A DNA stretch of 64,000 nt from Bordetella parapertussis. GTDB lineage: Bacteria; Pseudomonadota; Gammaproteobacteria; Burkholderiales; Burkholderiaceae_C. A program made the position numbers and the translations under genes. Location: positions 1 through 64,000 of the forward strand of contig CAMCTC010000001.1 of the NCBI GenBank assembly GCA_945878355.1, given 5' to 3'. A model generated the notes under the pieces. The model was not told where the DNA came from and did no database searches. It saw only the letters and a program-made list of their open reading frames with translations. This document shows positions 15,383 to 23,919 of the stretch, in pieces; position 1 is the first letter of the stretch; each line of letters starts with the position of its first letter.

Positions 15383-17290
15383 ATGAGCGAAGCCGGCGCC
15401 GGTTTGGGCGCGCAGGACGATGGTGGCACCACCTTGAGCGTGGGCGGGCGTGCCGTGCGTGAGCCGAAAGACCCAGCCAGCCTGGGTGGCCGGATTGAGG
15501 TGCTGACTGGGCGGTTTGCTGAGCTGACGTTCCTGCAGAGGCTGATCCTGGGGGGGGCCGCGGCGATGGTGGTGGCCATCCTCGTCGTGGTGTCGATGGG
15601 CGGGCGCGTCAAGGACGACTACCGGGTGTTGTTTTCTGGTGTCGCCGAGCGCGACGGCGCGGCCATCATCGCGTCGCTGCAGCAGATGAACGTGCCCTAC
15701 CGGTTCACCGAGGGTGGTGGCGCGATCATGGTGCCTGGCGCCATGGTTCACGAGGCGCGGCTCAAACTGGCTGGCCAGGGCCTGCCCAAGGCGGGCTCGG
15801 TGGGTTTCGAACTGCTGGAGAATCAGAAGCTGGGAACCAGCCAGTTCGTCGAGCAGATCAATTACCAGCGCGGCCTTGAGGGCGAACTGAGCAAGACGAT
15901 CCAGTCGATCACCCAAGTCAAGATGGCGCGGGTCCATCTGGCGATTCCGAAGTCATCGGCCTTCAGCCGCGATGCACAGCGACCGACTGCGTCGGTGGTG
16001 CTGGCGCTGCATCCCGGGCGCTTCCTCGACGAGATGCAGGTCACGGCGATGACCAATCTGGTGAGTTCGTCGGTGCCGCAGATGAGCCCGCAGTCGGTCA
16101 CGGTGATGGACGCCGAGGGCAACCTGCTTGCCCCCAACCCGAGCCGGATGGGCTCGCTGGGGCTTGACGCTGCCCAACTCAAGTACGTGGCCGAGGTCGA
16201 GAGTGCGATTGCCAAGCGCATCGCGTCCATCGTCGAGCCGGTGGCTGGGCGCGAAAACGTGCGGGCCCAGGTCTCGGTCGAGATGGATTTCACCCAGACC
16301 GACCGTACCGAGGAAAGCTTCAAGCCCAACTCTCCGCCTGAAAAGAGCGCGATTCGCAGCCAGCAAAGCCTGGAGGCGACGGGTCCGATCACCACCGCCG
16401 GTGGCATCCCCGGAGCGCTGAGCAACCAGCCGCCGCAGCCCGCGCAGTCGCCGATCGAGGCCAAGCCGCCGACCCAGCAGGGCGCTTCAGGTGCGAACCC
16501 CACGCCGCCGTCGACCCAGACCAGCAACGCCAACCGCAAGGAGTCGACCGTCAACTACGAGGTCGACCGCGCGATCCAGACCGTCAAGGGTGGACGAGGC
16601 CAGGTCAGGCGGGTCTCTGCTGCTGTGATCCTGAACTACAAGAAGGGTGCCGACAAGGCCGGCAAACCGACCTCGCTGCCTTTCGGTCCCGAGGAACTCA
16701 AGCAGATCAACCAGATGGTGCGCGACGCGATGGGTTTCAGCCAGCAGCGTGGCGATTCGGTCAGCGTGGCCAACATCCCGTTCAACGTCGAGCCGGTCGA
16801 GGAAGTGCCGGTGTGGCGCGAGGCTGGGGTGATCGAGATTTCCAAGGAGGCCATCAAGTTCGCGTTGCTGGCGGCCGTGGTGGGCATTGTTTTCTTCGCC
16901 GTGGTGCGGCCGCTGTTGTTCCCGCCGCCCGCTCCTCCTGAGGACGAGACGACTCGCCTGGACGAAGAGTTTGACGAGAAGATGAAGGCCGAGCTCTCGC
17001 AGATGACGCCGCAGGCGCGTGAGAAGCGCCGGCTCGAGATGGAGCTCGACAAGGAGCGCCGCCGCCTCGAGGAAGAAGAAAAGCGCATGCAGGAAGACGA
17101 GGTCCGCACGCGTGCCGAGGAAGAGAAGCGGCGTACCGAGGACGAGCGCAAGCGCCTGGACGAGGACAAGCAGCGCGAGTACGAGGAACTGATCGCCTAC
17201 GCCAAGGATTACGTCACCAAGGATGCGCGCGTGGTCGCACAAGTCTTCAAGGACTGGCTGAGCCAGACCAACGACAAGCCCAAGTCATGA
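15383..17290 (+). CDS. fliF: FliF, flagellar MS-ring protein
   Basis: A 635-residue inner-membrane ring protein. TM1 is near residues 54-72 and TM2 near 491-512. Between them lie the periplasmic ring-building motifs and a Pro/Gln-rich loop (around 330-385). The C-terminal tail ends in AYAKDYVTKDARVVAQVFKDWL, the FliG-binding helix. Between TM2 and that helix is an unusually long, highly charged segment of about 80 Glu/Arg/Lys-rich residues, predicted coiled coil. GGAAG precedes the ATG. It heads the rightward fliF-fliR operon. Confidence 0.95.
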   Translation: MSEAGAGLGAQDDGGTTLSVGGRAVREPKDPASLGGRIEVLTGRFAELTFLQRLILGGAAAMVVAILVVVSMGGRVKDDYRVLFSGVAERDGAAIIASLQQMNVPYRFTEGGGAIMVPGAMVHEARLKLAGQGLPKAGSVGFELLENQKLGTSQFVEQINYQRGLEGELSKTIQSITQVKMARVHLAIPKSSAFSRDAQRPTASVVLALHPGRFLDEMQVTAMTNLVSSSVPQMSPQSVTVMDAEGNLLAPNPSRMGSLGLDAAQLKYVAEVESAIAKRIASIVEPVAGRENVRAQVSVEMDFTQTDRTEESFKPNSPPEKSAIRSQQSLEATGPITTAGGIPGALSNQPPQPAQSPIEAKPPTQQGASGANPTPPSTQTSNANRKESTVNYEVDRAIQTVKGGRGQVRRVSAAVILNYKKGADKAGKPTSLPFGPEELKQINQMVRDAMGFSQQRGDSVSVANIPFNVEPVEEVPVWREAGVIEISKEAIKFALLAAVVGIVFFAVVRPLLFPPPAPPEDETTRLDEEFDEKMKAELSQMTPQAREKRRLEMELDKERRRLEEEEKRMQEDEVRTRAEEEKRRTEDERKRLDEDKQREYEELIAYAKDYVTKDARVVAQVFKDWLSQTNDKPKS

Positions 17291-17359
17291 TGCTGCTCGC
17301 TCCAAGCCACCGTCATGCCGGGACTGCCCGCGCCACCTGTTCAAACTTGAGGAGCCACC

Positions 17360-18463
17360 ATGTCCGGTGAAGACGACGGCGCGCCGCAAGCCCCGAAAGT
17401 GCTGTCGCTCGCCGATGCGATGAAGGAGGGCGTCAAGGGCGCCCAGGGTTCAATCAACAGCATCGCTGACCTCGATGGACCGTCGAAGTCGGCGGTGGTG
17501 CTGCTGGCAGTCGGTGCTGAGGCTGCGGCCGACGTGCTGCGCCAGCTCACGCCGTTCGAGGTCCAGCGCTTGTCGGCCAAGATGGCGGTGGTGCGTGCGC
17601 TGTCACGCGATCTGGTGCTTGAGGTGCTGCGCGAGTTCAGGGACACGACCTCGAACAACGCGCAGGTCGCTTTCGACACGGACTCTTTCATGCAGAACAT
17701 GCTCGGCAAGGCGCTGGGCATGGAGGCGGCGTCGGACTTGCTCGGCCGGCTCGATTCGGCGGTCGACATGTCGGGCATCGAGACCCTCAAGCGCATGGAA
17801 TCCGACGTGCTCTACGAAATCATCAAGAACGAGCACCCGCAGATCATCGCCACGGTGTTCGTCTTCCTGGAGGCGCCGCAGGCCTCGGCGGTGTCCAAGC
17901 TGTTTTCCGAAGAAGAGCGAAACGAGATTCTGCTGCGCGTCGCGCTGCTGGAAAAAGTCCAGCCTGCTGCGCTCAAGGAACTCAACGAAGTGATGGGACG
18001 CACGCTCAGCCCCGACACCGACCAGCGCCGGGCCCAGGTCGGTGGTGTTGGTCCGACCGCCGACATCCTCAACCTGCTGTCCGGAGGCATCGACCAGCAA
18101 GTGCTGGCAAGGATCCGCACCTTCGATCCCGAGCTGGCCGACCGCATCGTCGAGCACATGTTCACCTTCGAAGATCTGGTCGAGCTTGAGGACCGCGCGC
18201 TGCAGACTTTGCTGCTCGAGGTGCCGCAGACCCAGCTGGTGGTCGCCCTCAAGGGGGCCAGCCCGCGCTTGCGCGACAAGCTGCTCAAGAACATGGCCAA
18301 ACGCGCTGCCGAGTCGGTGCGCGAAGAACTCGAGACCAAGGGTCCTGTCAAGGTGCAGGAAGTCGAAGAGGAGCAGAAGGCGATTCTTGCCATCGGTCGC
18401 ACCTTGCAGGATGAGGGCCGCATCAGCATGCAGCGTGGCAAGCAGGCCGACTCCTTCATGTGA
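17360..18463 (+). CDS. fliG: FliG, rotor/switch protein
   Basis: A 367-residue C-ring protein, about 35 residues longer at the N-terminus than usual. The middle domain has NEHPQIIATVF (the EHPQ patch that binds FliM). The C-terminal domain holds the torque helix with charged residues (FTFEDLVELEDRALQTLL…KGASPRLRDKLLKNM). GAGGAG lies upstream of ATG 17360. It converts stator ion flow into rotation. Confidence 0.95.
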   Translation: MSGEDDGAPQAPKVLSLADAMKEGVKGAQGSINSIADLDGPSKSAVVLLAVGAEAAADVLRQLTPFEVQRLSAKMAVVRALSRDLVLEVLREFRDTTSNNAQVAFDTDSFMQNMLGKALGMEAASDLLGRLDSAVDMSGIETLKRMESDVLYEIIKNEHPQIIATVFVFLEAPQASAVSKLFSEEERNEILLRVALLEKVQPAALKELNEVMGRTLSPDTDQRRAQVGGVGPTADILNLLSGGIDQQVLARIRTFDPELADRIVEHMFTFEDLVELEDRALQTLLLEVPQTQLVVALKGASPRLRDKLLKNMAKRAAESVREELETKGPVKVQEVEEEQKAILAIGRTLQDEGRISMQRGKQADSFM

Positions 18464-18484
18464 ACTTGAGCGACATTTTTTCGA

Positions 18485-19147
18485 ATGGATTCCGCTGAAC
18501 TTTTTTCGCCCATACGTTCCTGGGCGCCACCGTCTTTCGACCCGCCGCCGCCGCCCGCGCCGCCTCCGCCGGCTATCAGCCAGGCCGAGATCGACGCGAC
18601 GCTAGCCGAGGCGCGCGAGCAAGGCCAGGAGCAAGGGCATGCCGAAGGGATGGCCCAAGGCTTGGTCGAAGGCCAGGCACGTGGACTTGCCGAAGGCCGC
18701 GCCGAGGGCCATAGGCTGGCGTTTGAGGCCGCACGCCAGGAGCTTGCCGACCTGACGTCGGCGTTGCAGGCCGTGCTCGACGAGGTCAGCGCTTTGCCTG
18801 CGGCGATGACCGAACCGGTGGTCGACCTGGCGCTGCTGGTCGCACAACGACTGAGCGGCAGCCATCAGTTCGAGCGCTCGGCCTTCATGGCCGCGGTGCA
18901 GGAGGCGCTGATGCACCTGCCGATGCCGGGTGAGAAGCTGCTGATGCGACTGGGCCCGGCCGACGAAGCGCTGTGGCAGGAGGCCTTGGGTCGCTTCGAT
19001 CTGCCCTTCGGCCATGCTTTCGTGGTCGACCCTGATCTGCCGGCCGGGCGCATCTTTGTCGAAGTCGGCGGCACCCGGATGGACATCGGCCCGCAGGCTC
19101 GCTTGGCGCTGGTGCGCTCGGCGCTGGGTCTGCCGCTGTCGACATGA
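18485..19147 (+). CDS. fliH: FliH, export ATPase regulator
   Basis: A 220-residue protein starting with a Pro-rich segment (PPPPPAPPPPAI). A helical Glu/Gly/Gln repeat zone (AREQGQEQGHAEGMAQG) with GxxxG-like spacing follows, typical of FliH, then a globular C-terminal domain. It dimerises and holds FliI off the membrane until docking. Its stop overlaps the fliI start by 4 bases (ATGA). Confidence 0.9.
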   Translation: MDSAELFSPIRSWAPPSFDPPPPPAPPPPAISQAEIDATLAEAREQGQEQGHAEGMAQGLVEGQARGLAEGRAEGHRLAFEAARQELADLTSALQAVLDEVSALPAAMTEPVVDLALLVAQRLSGSHQFERSAFMAAVQEALMHLPMPGEKLLMRLGPADEALWQEALGRFDLPFGHAFVVDPDLPAGRIFVEVGGTRMDIGPQARLALVRSALGLPLST

Positions 19148-20529
19148 GCGCCACGGCCCAGGCTTTGGTTCGGCTCGGCGCTGCGCATCGGCGGCTGCGC
19201 ATCGCGCCGACCTCGGTGCGATGCGGCCGCTTGGTGCGCGTCAACGGCCTGATCCTCGAGGTCGAGGGCTTGCCGCTTGAACTCGACCAGCGAGCGCTGA
19301 TCCGCACCGGTGATGGCCGAACGATCGAGGCTTGCTGTGTCTCCTTCAACCACGGTGTGACCTATTTGATGGCGCTGGACGCCGACAACGCGGTCGGGCC
19401 GGGCGAATTGGTCTACCCTTCGGGTACGCCGGCCGACACCGGGGGTCGCTTCGAGTTGATGGAACGCCGGCGTGCGCTGCCGATCGGCCATTCGCTGCTT
19501 GGTCGCATCGTCGACGGCTTTGGCCGGCCGCTAGACGATTTGCCGGTCGAGTTGTCCGCCATGCCGGGCCTGGGCAGTGGGCGCCTCAATCCCTTGCGGC
19601 GGGCGCAGATTGTCCAGCCACTGGACGTCGGCGTTCGGGCGATCAACGGTCTTCTCACGGTCGGCCGAGGCCAGCGGGTGGGCATCTTTGCGGGCACCGG
19701 CGTCGGCAAGAGCGTGCTGCTGGGCATGCTGGCGAGGCGCTGCGAGGCCGACGTGGTGGTGGTCGGCCTGATCGGCGAACGAGGCCGCGAGGTGCGCGAG
19801 TTCTGTGAAGACATCCTCGGCGCCGAGACCATGAAACGCTCGGTGGTGGTGGTCGCCACCGCCGACTCGGCGCCGCTGGCGCGGGTTCGGGGCGCCTGGT
19901 TCGCCACCGATGTTGCAACCTGGTTTCGCGACCAGGGCCGCAACGTCGTGCTGATCATGGACTCGCTGACCCGCTATGCGATGGCGCAGCGCGAGATCAC
20001 GCTGGGCTTGGGCGAGCCACCGGTTGCCCGAGGTTACCCGCCCAGCGTCTTTCAGCGCTTGCCCGAACTGGTCGAGCGGGTCGGCAACAGCGAGGATCCC
20101 GGTGCTTCGGTGACCGCTTTCTACACGGTCTTGCTCGAGAGCGACGACAGCAGCGACCCAGTGGCAGACACCGCACGCGGTGTGCTCGACGGCCATATTT
20201 TCTTGTCGCGCGAACTCGCCGAGGCCGGCCATTACCCTGCGATCGACATCGAGCGCTCGATTTCCCGGGTCATGCCCAAGGTCGCCGACGCCGATCAAAT
20301 CGAGCGCGCGCGTCAAGTCAAACGCTTGTTCGGACGCTACATGCGCAGCCGCGATCTGGTCGCGATGGGCGCGTACAGCCCTGGCAGCGACCTCGAACTC
20401 GACACCGCGCTGCGGGTCTGGCCTGGCATCTCGGCCTACCTGCAACAAGGCCCGGCCGAGGCGGTCGACCTGTCGATGGCCTTGTCGCAGCTCAGCGTGC
20501 TGGGCAGCGAGATCGCGGGTCGAGGCTGA
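19144..20529 (+). CDS. fliI: FliI, flagellar export ATPase
   Basis: A 461-residue F1-beta-like hexameric ATPase. Walker A GTGVGKS lies near residue 185 and Walker B is NVVLIMDSLTRYAMAQREI. The VARGYPPSVFQRLPELVER stretch is characteristic of FliI and related type III ATPases. It unfolds and releases export substrates at the cytoplasmic gate. It is translationally coupled to fliH. Confidence 0.95.
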   Translation: MSATAQALVRLGAAHRRLRIAPTSVRCGRLVRVNGLILEVEGLPLELDQRALIRTGDGRTIEACCVSFNHGVTYLMALDADNAVGPGELVYPSGTPADTGGRFELMERRRALPIGHSLLGRIVDGFGRPLDDLPVELSAMPGLGSGRLNPLRRAQIVQPLDVGVRAINGLLTVGRGQRVGIFAGTGVGKSVLLGMLARRCEADVVVVGLIGERGREVREFCEDILGAETMKRSVVVVATADSAPLARVRGAWFATDVATWFRDQGRNVVLIMDSLTRYAMAQREITLGLGEPPVARGYPPSVFQRLPELVERVGNSEDPGASVTAFYTVLLESDDSSDPVADTARGVLDGHIFLSRELAEAGHYPAIDIERSISRVMPKVADADQIERARQVKRLFGRYMRSRDLVAMGAYSPGSDLELDTALRVWPGISAYLQQGPAEAVDLSMALSQLSVLGSEIAGRG

Positions 20530-20536
20530 ATCCGCG

Positions 20537-21013
20537 ATGAAGTCTGATGCCTTGAAGGCCTTGGTGGCGCTGGCCCGGACCCAGGAGGACAGCGTCGCCG
20601 CGCAGCTGCGCGATGTCCAGTCCAAGTTGCAGCGGGCCGAACAGTTGCGGGTGCAACTCGACGATTTCGGCCTCGAATACCGCCATGCGGCGCTAGACAG
20701 TGAGCGCAGCGGCGGCCAGCTGGGCTTTGTCAGCGATGCCTTGGCCTTTGGACAACGCCTGCACCGCACAGCGGCCGAGCAAGTCGGCGCTATCGCGGAT
20801 CACCGGGCTCGACGCGAGGAGGTGCAGCGCGCATTGGTGCTGGCCCAGCATCGGGTGCAAGCGATCCAAAAAGTGCTGGACAAGGCCTTGCGCGTGGAGC
20901 GGACCGCGTTGGAACGACGGCAACAGATCGAGGTCGAGGACATGATCAGCGCCCGCTTGAACCAGAAGGCTGGCATGGATCGTGCTGTCCAGAATGGACC
21001 AAAGCGGGCATAA
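20537..21013 (+). CDS. fliJ: FliJ, export chaperone-escort protein
   Basis: A 158-residue, almost wholly helical protein (SVAAQLRDVQSKLQRAEQLRVQL…RVERTALERRQQIEVEDM) with the antiparallel coiled-coil pattern of FliJ, the central stalk of the FliI ring. The ATG at 20537 is 7 bases after the fliI stop; the longer open frame to 20180 is only the shadow of fliI. It sits in the standard fliH-I-J-K order. Confidence 0.9.
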   Translation: MKSDALKALVALARTQEDSVAAQLRDVQSKLQRAEQLRVQLDDFGLEYRHAALDSERSGGQLGFVSDALAFGQRLHRTAAEQVGAIADHRARREEVQRALVLAQHRVQAIQKVLDKALRVERTALERRQQIEVEDMISARLNQKAGMDRAVQNGPKRA

Positions 21014-21014
21014 C

Positions 21015-23165
21015 GTGATCACCACCTCCAATCCTCACAGACCCAAGCCCTTGACATCGTTGATGGCGACCTTGACGTCCAAGCCAGGTGCCACGGCTGG
21101 ATCGTCGACGCCTGACACCACTGCAGCAGGCCTTTTCGCCGAGGCCTTGAAGCTGCAGATGCGCGACACTGACGCCGCCGAGGCTGCCAGCGTGCCGCGG
21201 ATGCCCGAGAAGAAACGGCAAATATTGCCGCCGATCGACGCTGCGCAGGCGGCAACGCTTGCCGCCTTGGTGCTGCCTGCTGCGCTACCAGTGGTGCCGT
21301 CTGCGGTCGCGCCGGTTGCGAAAGCGGGCAATGCCGATCAGCCCGCGATCGAATTGGCGGGAATTCAGCCGTCGCCGAGGGCTGCCGTGGTGACACCGGC
21401 TGAGGTCTTCGCGGCAGCCGCGCCGATCGCGCCAGGGTTCATCGAAACCGCTCAACCATCGCTGCCGGCCGACGCCGAACTGGCGACCCGTCCGGCAGCG
21501 ACAGCCACCGAGACCCAAGTGGCCTCTCGACTGCCTGGACTTCATGTCGCTGGGGATGACCATGTTGCGCGTCCAGTGCCGGCCGGCCAGGCGCTGCCGG
21601 TTGATGCCCAAGCCGATCACAGACCTGCTTTGCTTCAGCTGGCAATGCCGGCGACTGCAACCCTGAGTGCTAGTCTCTGGACGCCGACCCCAGTCGCGGC
21701 AATGGTGTCGGCGGCAGCGGATGCGATACCCGCATTGCCGGCGCTGGTGGTAGCGCCTGCCATGGATTCGATGCCGGCTGCAAGCTCTGAGCTGGCACCG
21801 GTGGCTGTGGCGCCAGCTGTCACATCCCTGGCGACGGCAACAACGCAGACCGCGACCGCTGCGACGCCAGAAGCACCGACCTTGACGCCTCAGGTCGTCG
21901 CGACGACGCCGCAGCCGAGCTTGACACCGCAAGCTGTCGCGACGACGCCGCAGCCGAGCATGACGCCGCAAGCTGTCGCGACGGCGCCGCAGCCTAGCGT
22001 GAAACCGCAAGCTGTCGCGACGACGCCGCAGCCGAGCATGAAACCGCAATCTGTCGCGACGACGCCGCAGCCGAGCATGACACCGCAAGCTGTCGCGACG
22101 ACGCCGCAGCCGAGCATGACACCGCAAGCTGTCGCGACGACGCCGCAGCCGAGCGTGACACCGCAAGCTGTCGCGGCGACGCCGCAGCCGAGCATGACAC
22201 CGCAAGCTGTCGCGACGACGCCGCAGCCGAGCATGACGCCCCAAGCTGTCGCGGCGACACCGCAGGCTGTTGCAACGTCGCCGCAGACCGCTGCGGCGGC
22301 GCCGCCGTCGGCCTCGACGCTTGCTGCGTTGGCGAGCGCGACGCAGGCCGCGAAACCCGTTGACGCTGCAGGCGCTGGCGCCTCAAGGTCGGCTGTCCCA
22401 TTGCAAGGCAGTGCATGGCTAGGCCAGCCCTTGACGCTCAGCCAGGTTGAACAGGTGGCCACCGCTGCGCCGACGGCCTCCGCAGCGGCGCGGCCTGCCG
22501 CCCGGCCGACCGCTACCGCTGAAGTCCTTCAGGTGAGGGCCGATCCGGCCGGTATCCGCGCTGTGGTGGCGCGGGCGGTGGAGGCCGTGCCGGCCGCCGA
22601 AAAGCTGTTGACCGCATTCAGCCAGCCTGAGACACCGGTCAATGCGCTGGACCGCGACCAGCCGATCGACACGACGCAGTTCCTCGCTTTGCAGCCCGGG
22701 GCGTCAAACTTTGCGGCAGCGCCAACCGAGCGGCCAGCGGTGATCGGTCGATCACCGGAGCTTGCGGCTGAACCGGCGCGCGTCAACGTTGATTCGGGTC
22801 GATTGCAGCTTCAGATGCAGAGCGCTGAATTGGGGCCCATGAGCCTGGACATGGCGCTCGACGCCGCCGGCCATGCCCACCTGATCGTGCACGCCGCGAC
22901 CGAGTCCTTGGCGCTGTCGCTGGGCGAACGCACAGGCCAGCTGGTCGATGCGATGCGTGACATGGGTTTGACGGTCCAGGTGGATGTGCGCCAGGGCGGT
23001 TCCCAGGCTGGTTTTACCGGCGGTGGAGCGGCAGGCCAGCAAGCGTCGCCGGATGCCAACCGCGCCGGTGCTGCGCCGGCTGAGCCGCGCGCGCTGCCGA
23101 TCAATCCCGCCACGCCTCGGCGTCCCGCCGCAACCGCGAGCGGTGCCTTGAGTTTTTACGCCTGA
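21015..23165 (+). CDS. fliK: FliK, hook-length control protein, with a 39-bp tandem-repeat ruler
   Basis: An Ala/Pro/Thr/Gln-rich protein of about 716 residues, far longer than the roughly 400 residues of enteric FliK. The C-terminal domain (SAELGPMSLDMALDAAGHAH…LVDAMRDMGLTVQVDV) matches the Flg_hook fold that contacts FlhB and flips export specificity. The middle contains nine full 13-residue repeats of TPQAVATTPQPSM type. FliK acts as a tape measure during hook growth, so repeat number should affect hook length. GTG 21015 is chosen as it follows fliJ directly; ATG 20994 is an alternative. Confidence 0.88.
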   Translation: MITTSNPHRPKPLTSLMATLTSKPGATAGSSTPDTTAAGLFAEALKLQMRDTDAAEAASVPRMPEKKRQILPPIDAAQAATLAALVLPAALPVVPSAVAPVAKAGNADQPAIELAGIQPSPRAAVVTPAEVFAAAAPIAPGFIETAQPSLPADAELATRPAATATETQVASRLPGLHVAGDDHVARPVPAGQALPVDAQADHRPALLQLAMPATATLSASLWTPTPVAAMVSAAADAIPALPALVVAPAMDSMPAASSELAPVAVAPAVTSLATATTQTATAATPEAPTLTPQVVATTPQPSLTPQAVATTPQPSMTPQAVATAPQPSVKPQAVATTPQPSMKPQSVATTPQPSMTPQAVATTPQPSMTPQAVATTPQPSVTPQAVAATPQPSMTPQAVATTPQPSMTPQAVAATPQAVATSPQTAAAAPPSASTLAALASATQAAKPVDAAGAGASRSAVPLQGSAWLGQPLTLSQVEQVATAAPTASAAARPAARPTATAEVLQVRADPAGIRAVVARAVEAVPAAEKLLTAFSQPETPVNALDRDQPIDTTQFLALQPGASNFAAAPTERPAVIGRSPELAAEPARVNVDSGRLQLQMQSAELGPMSLDMALDAAGHAHLIVHAATESLALSLGERTGQLVDAMRDMGLTVQVDVRQGGSQAGFTGGGAAGQQASPDANRAGAAPAEPRALPINPATPRRPAATASGALSFYA
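21885..22274 (+). repeat. 39-bp in-frame tandem repeat in fliK (nine full units plus one degraded)
   Basis: Nine uninterrupted 39-bp units span 21885-22235; a tenth (22236-22274) has a diverged second half. The consensus unit encodes TPQAVATTPQPSM. Units differ at only a few positions: Thr/Lys at residue 1, Leu/Met/Val at residue 13. Some neighbouring units are identical or nearly so, suggesting recent expansion. Because 39 is a multiple of 3, gain or loss of units keeps the frame. Confidence 0.95.
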
Positions 23166-23195
23166 CGGCAACCCACTCCAACACACAAGGTTTCC

Positions 23196-23900
23196 ATGGC
23201 AGAACACGAAAAAGTCGAAGGCGCAGCGGAAGCGGCTGGTGGCCACGATGCGCCGGCCGCGGCTAAGAAGTCGAAATTGCCGATGATCATCGGCGCCGTG
23301 GCGTTCGTGGTCTTGGCTGGCGCAGGCTACTACTTCGGGGTCGCTCTGCCGGCCAAGAAGCACGCCGAGGAGGAGAGCGAGAAGTCGGTCGAAAAGCGTT
23401 TGATGAAGCAACTCGAGCGCAAGAAGGACAACAAGCCGCCGGTCTTCATCGCGATGGACGAGTTTCTTGTCAACCTGCCGGGCAAGGGCGGTGAGCATTA
23501 CCTGTCGACCAAGCTGGTGCTGCGCACCGCCGACGGCGCGACGGAGAAGCGCATCACCGAGTTCCTGCCATTGGTTCGCGACCGGATCCTGGCGGTGCTG
23601 TCGGCGCGTACCGTCGCTGAACTGGCGACGGTCGAGGGAAAGGAAGGCATGGCCAAGGACATCGCGTTGGTCATCAACGCGATCATTGAGCCGCAGCTCA
23701 CGGCAATCTTCATTCTGCAGCAAGAGCCCTCGACCGCTGACTTGCGCAACCTCGAGCGCCTGGGCGCGATCCCGCGTGAGACCGCTGGTGGCGGGTCCTA
23801 CAGCGCGGTGGCCAAGGAGGCAGCAGCGCAGTTCTGGAAGGTGACCGAAATGGACCTGCCGGTTCAAGCTGTGCTGTTCAACGCCCTCGTGATGCAGTGA
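23196..23900 (+). CDS. fliL: FliL, stator-associated basal-body protein
   Basis: A 234-residue single-pass membrane protein. A short cytoplasmic start is followed by a TM helix (MIIGAVAFVVLAGAGYYFG) and a periplasmic FliL domain with FIAMDEFLVNLPG and LSTKLVLRTADG. It is longer than the usual 155-180 residues because of a C-terminal extension of about 60 residues after VINAIIEPQL. FliL rings surround and stabilise MotAB under load. It opens the fliLMNOPQR block. Confidence 0.9.
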   Translation: MAEHEKVEGAAEAAGGHDAPAAAKKSKLPMIIGAVAFVVLAGAGYYFGVALPAKKHAEEESEKSVEKRLMKQLERKKDNKPPVFIAMDEFLVNLPGKGGEHYLSTKLVLRTADGATEKRITEFLPLVRDRILAVLSARTVAELATVEGKEGMAKDIALVINAIIEPQLTAIFILQQEPSTADLRNLERLGAIPRETAGGGSYSAVAKEAAAQFWKVTEMDLPVQAVLFNALVMQ

Positions 23901-23919
23901 CGCAAGGCACGGCAGCGCC

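Noticed and set aside
19531..20769. Minus-strand frame of about 410 codons opposite fliI and fliJ
   Set aside because: No domain features; explained by high third-position GC of the genes on the plus strand.
21285..22244. Arg/His/Leu-repeat frame opposite fliK and the possibility of a CRISPR array at the 39-bp repeats
   Set aside because: The repeats have no spacers and encode a regular peptide in the fliK frame; the antisense frame is their mirror.
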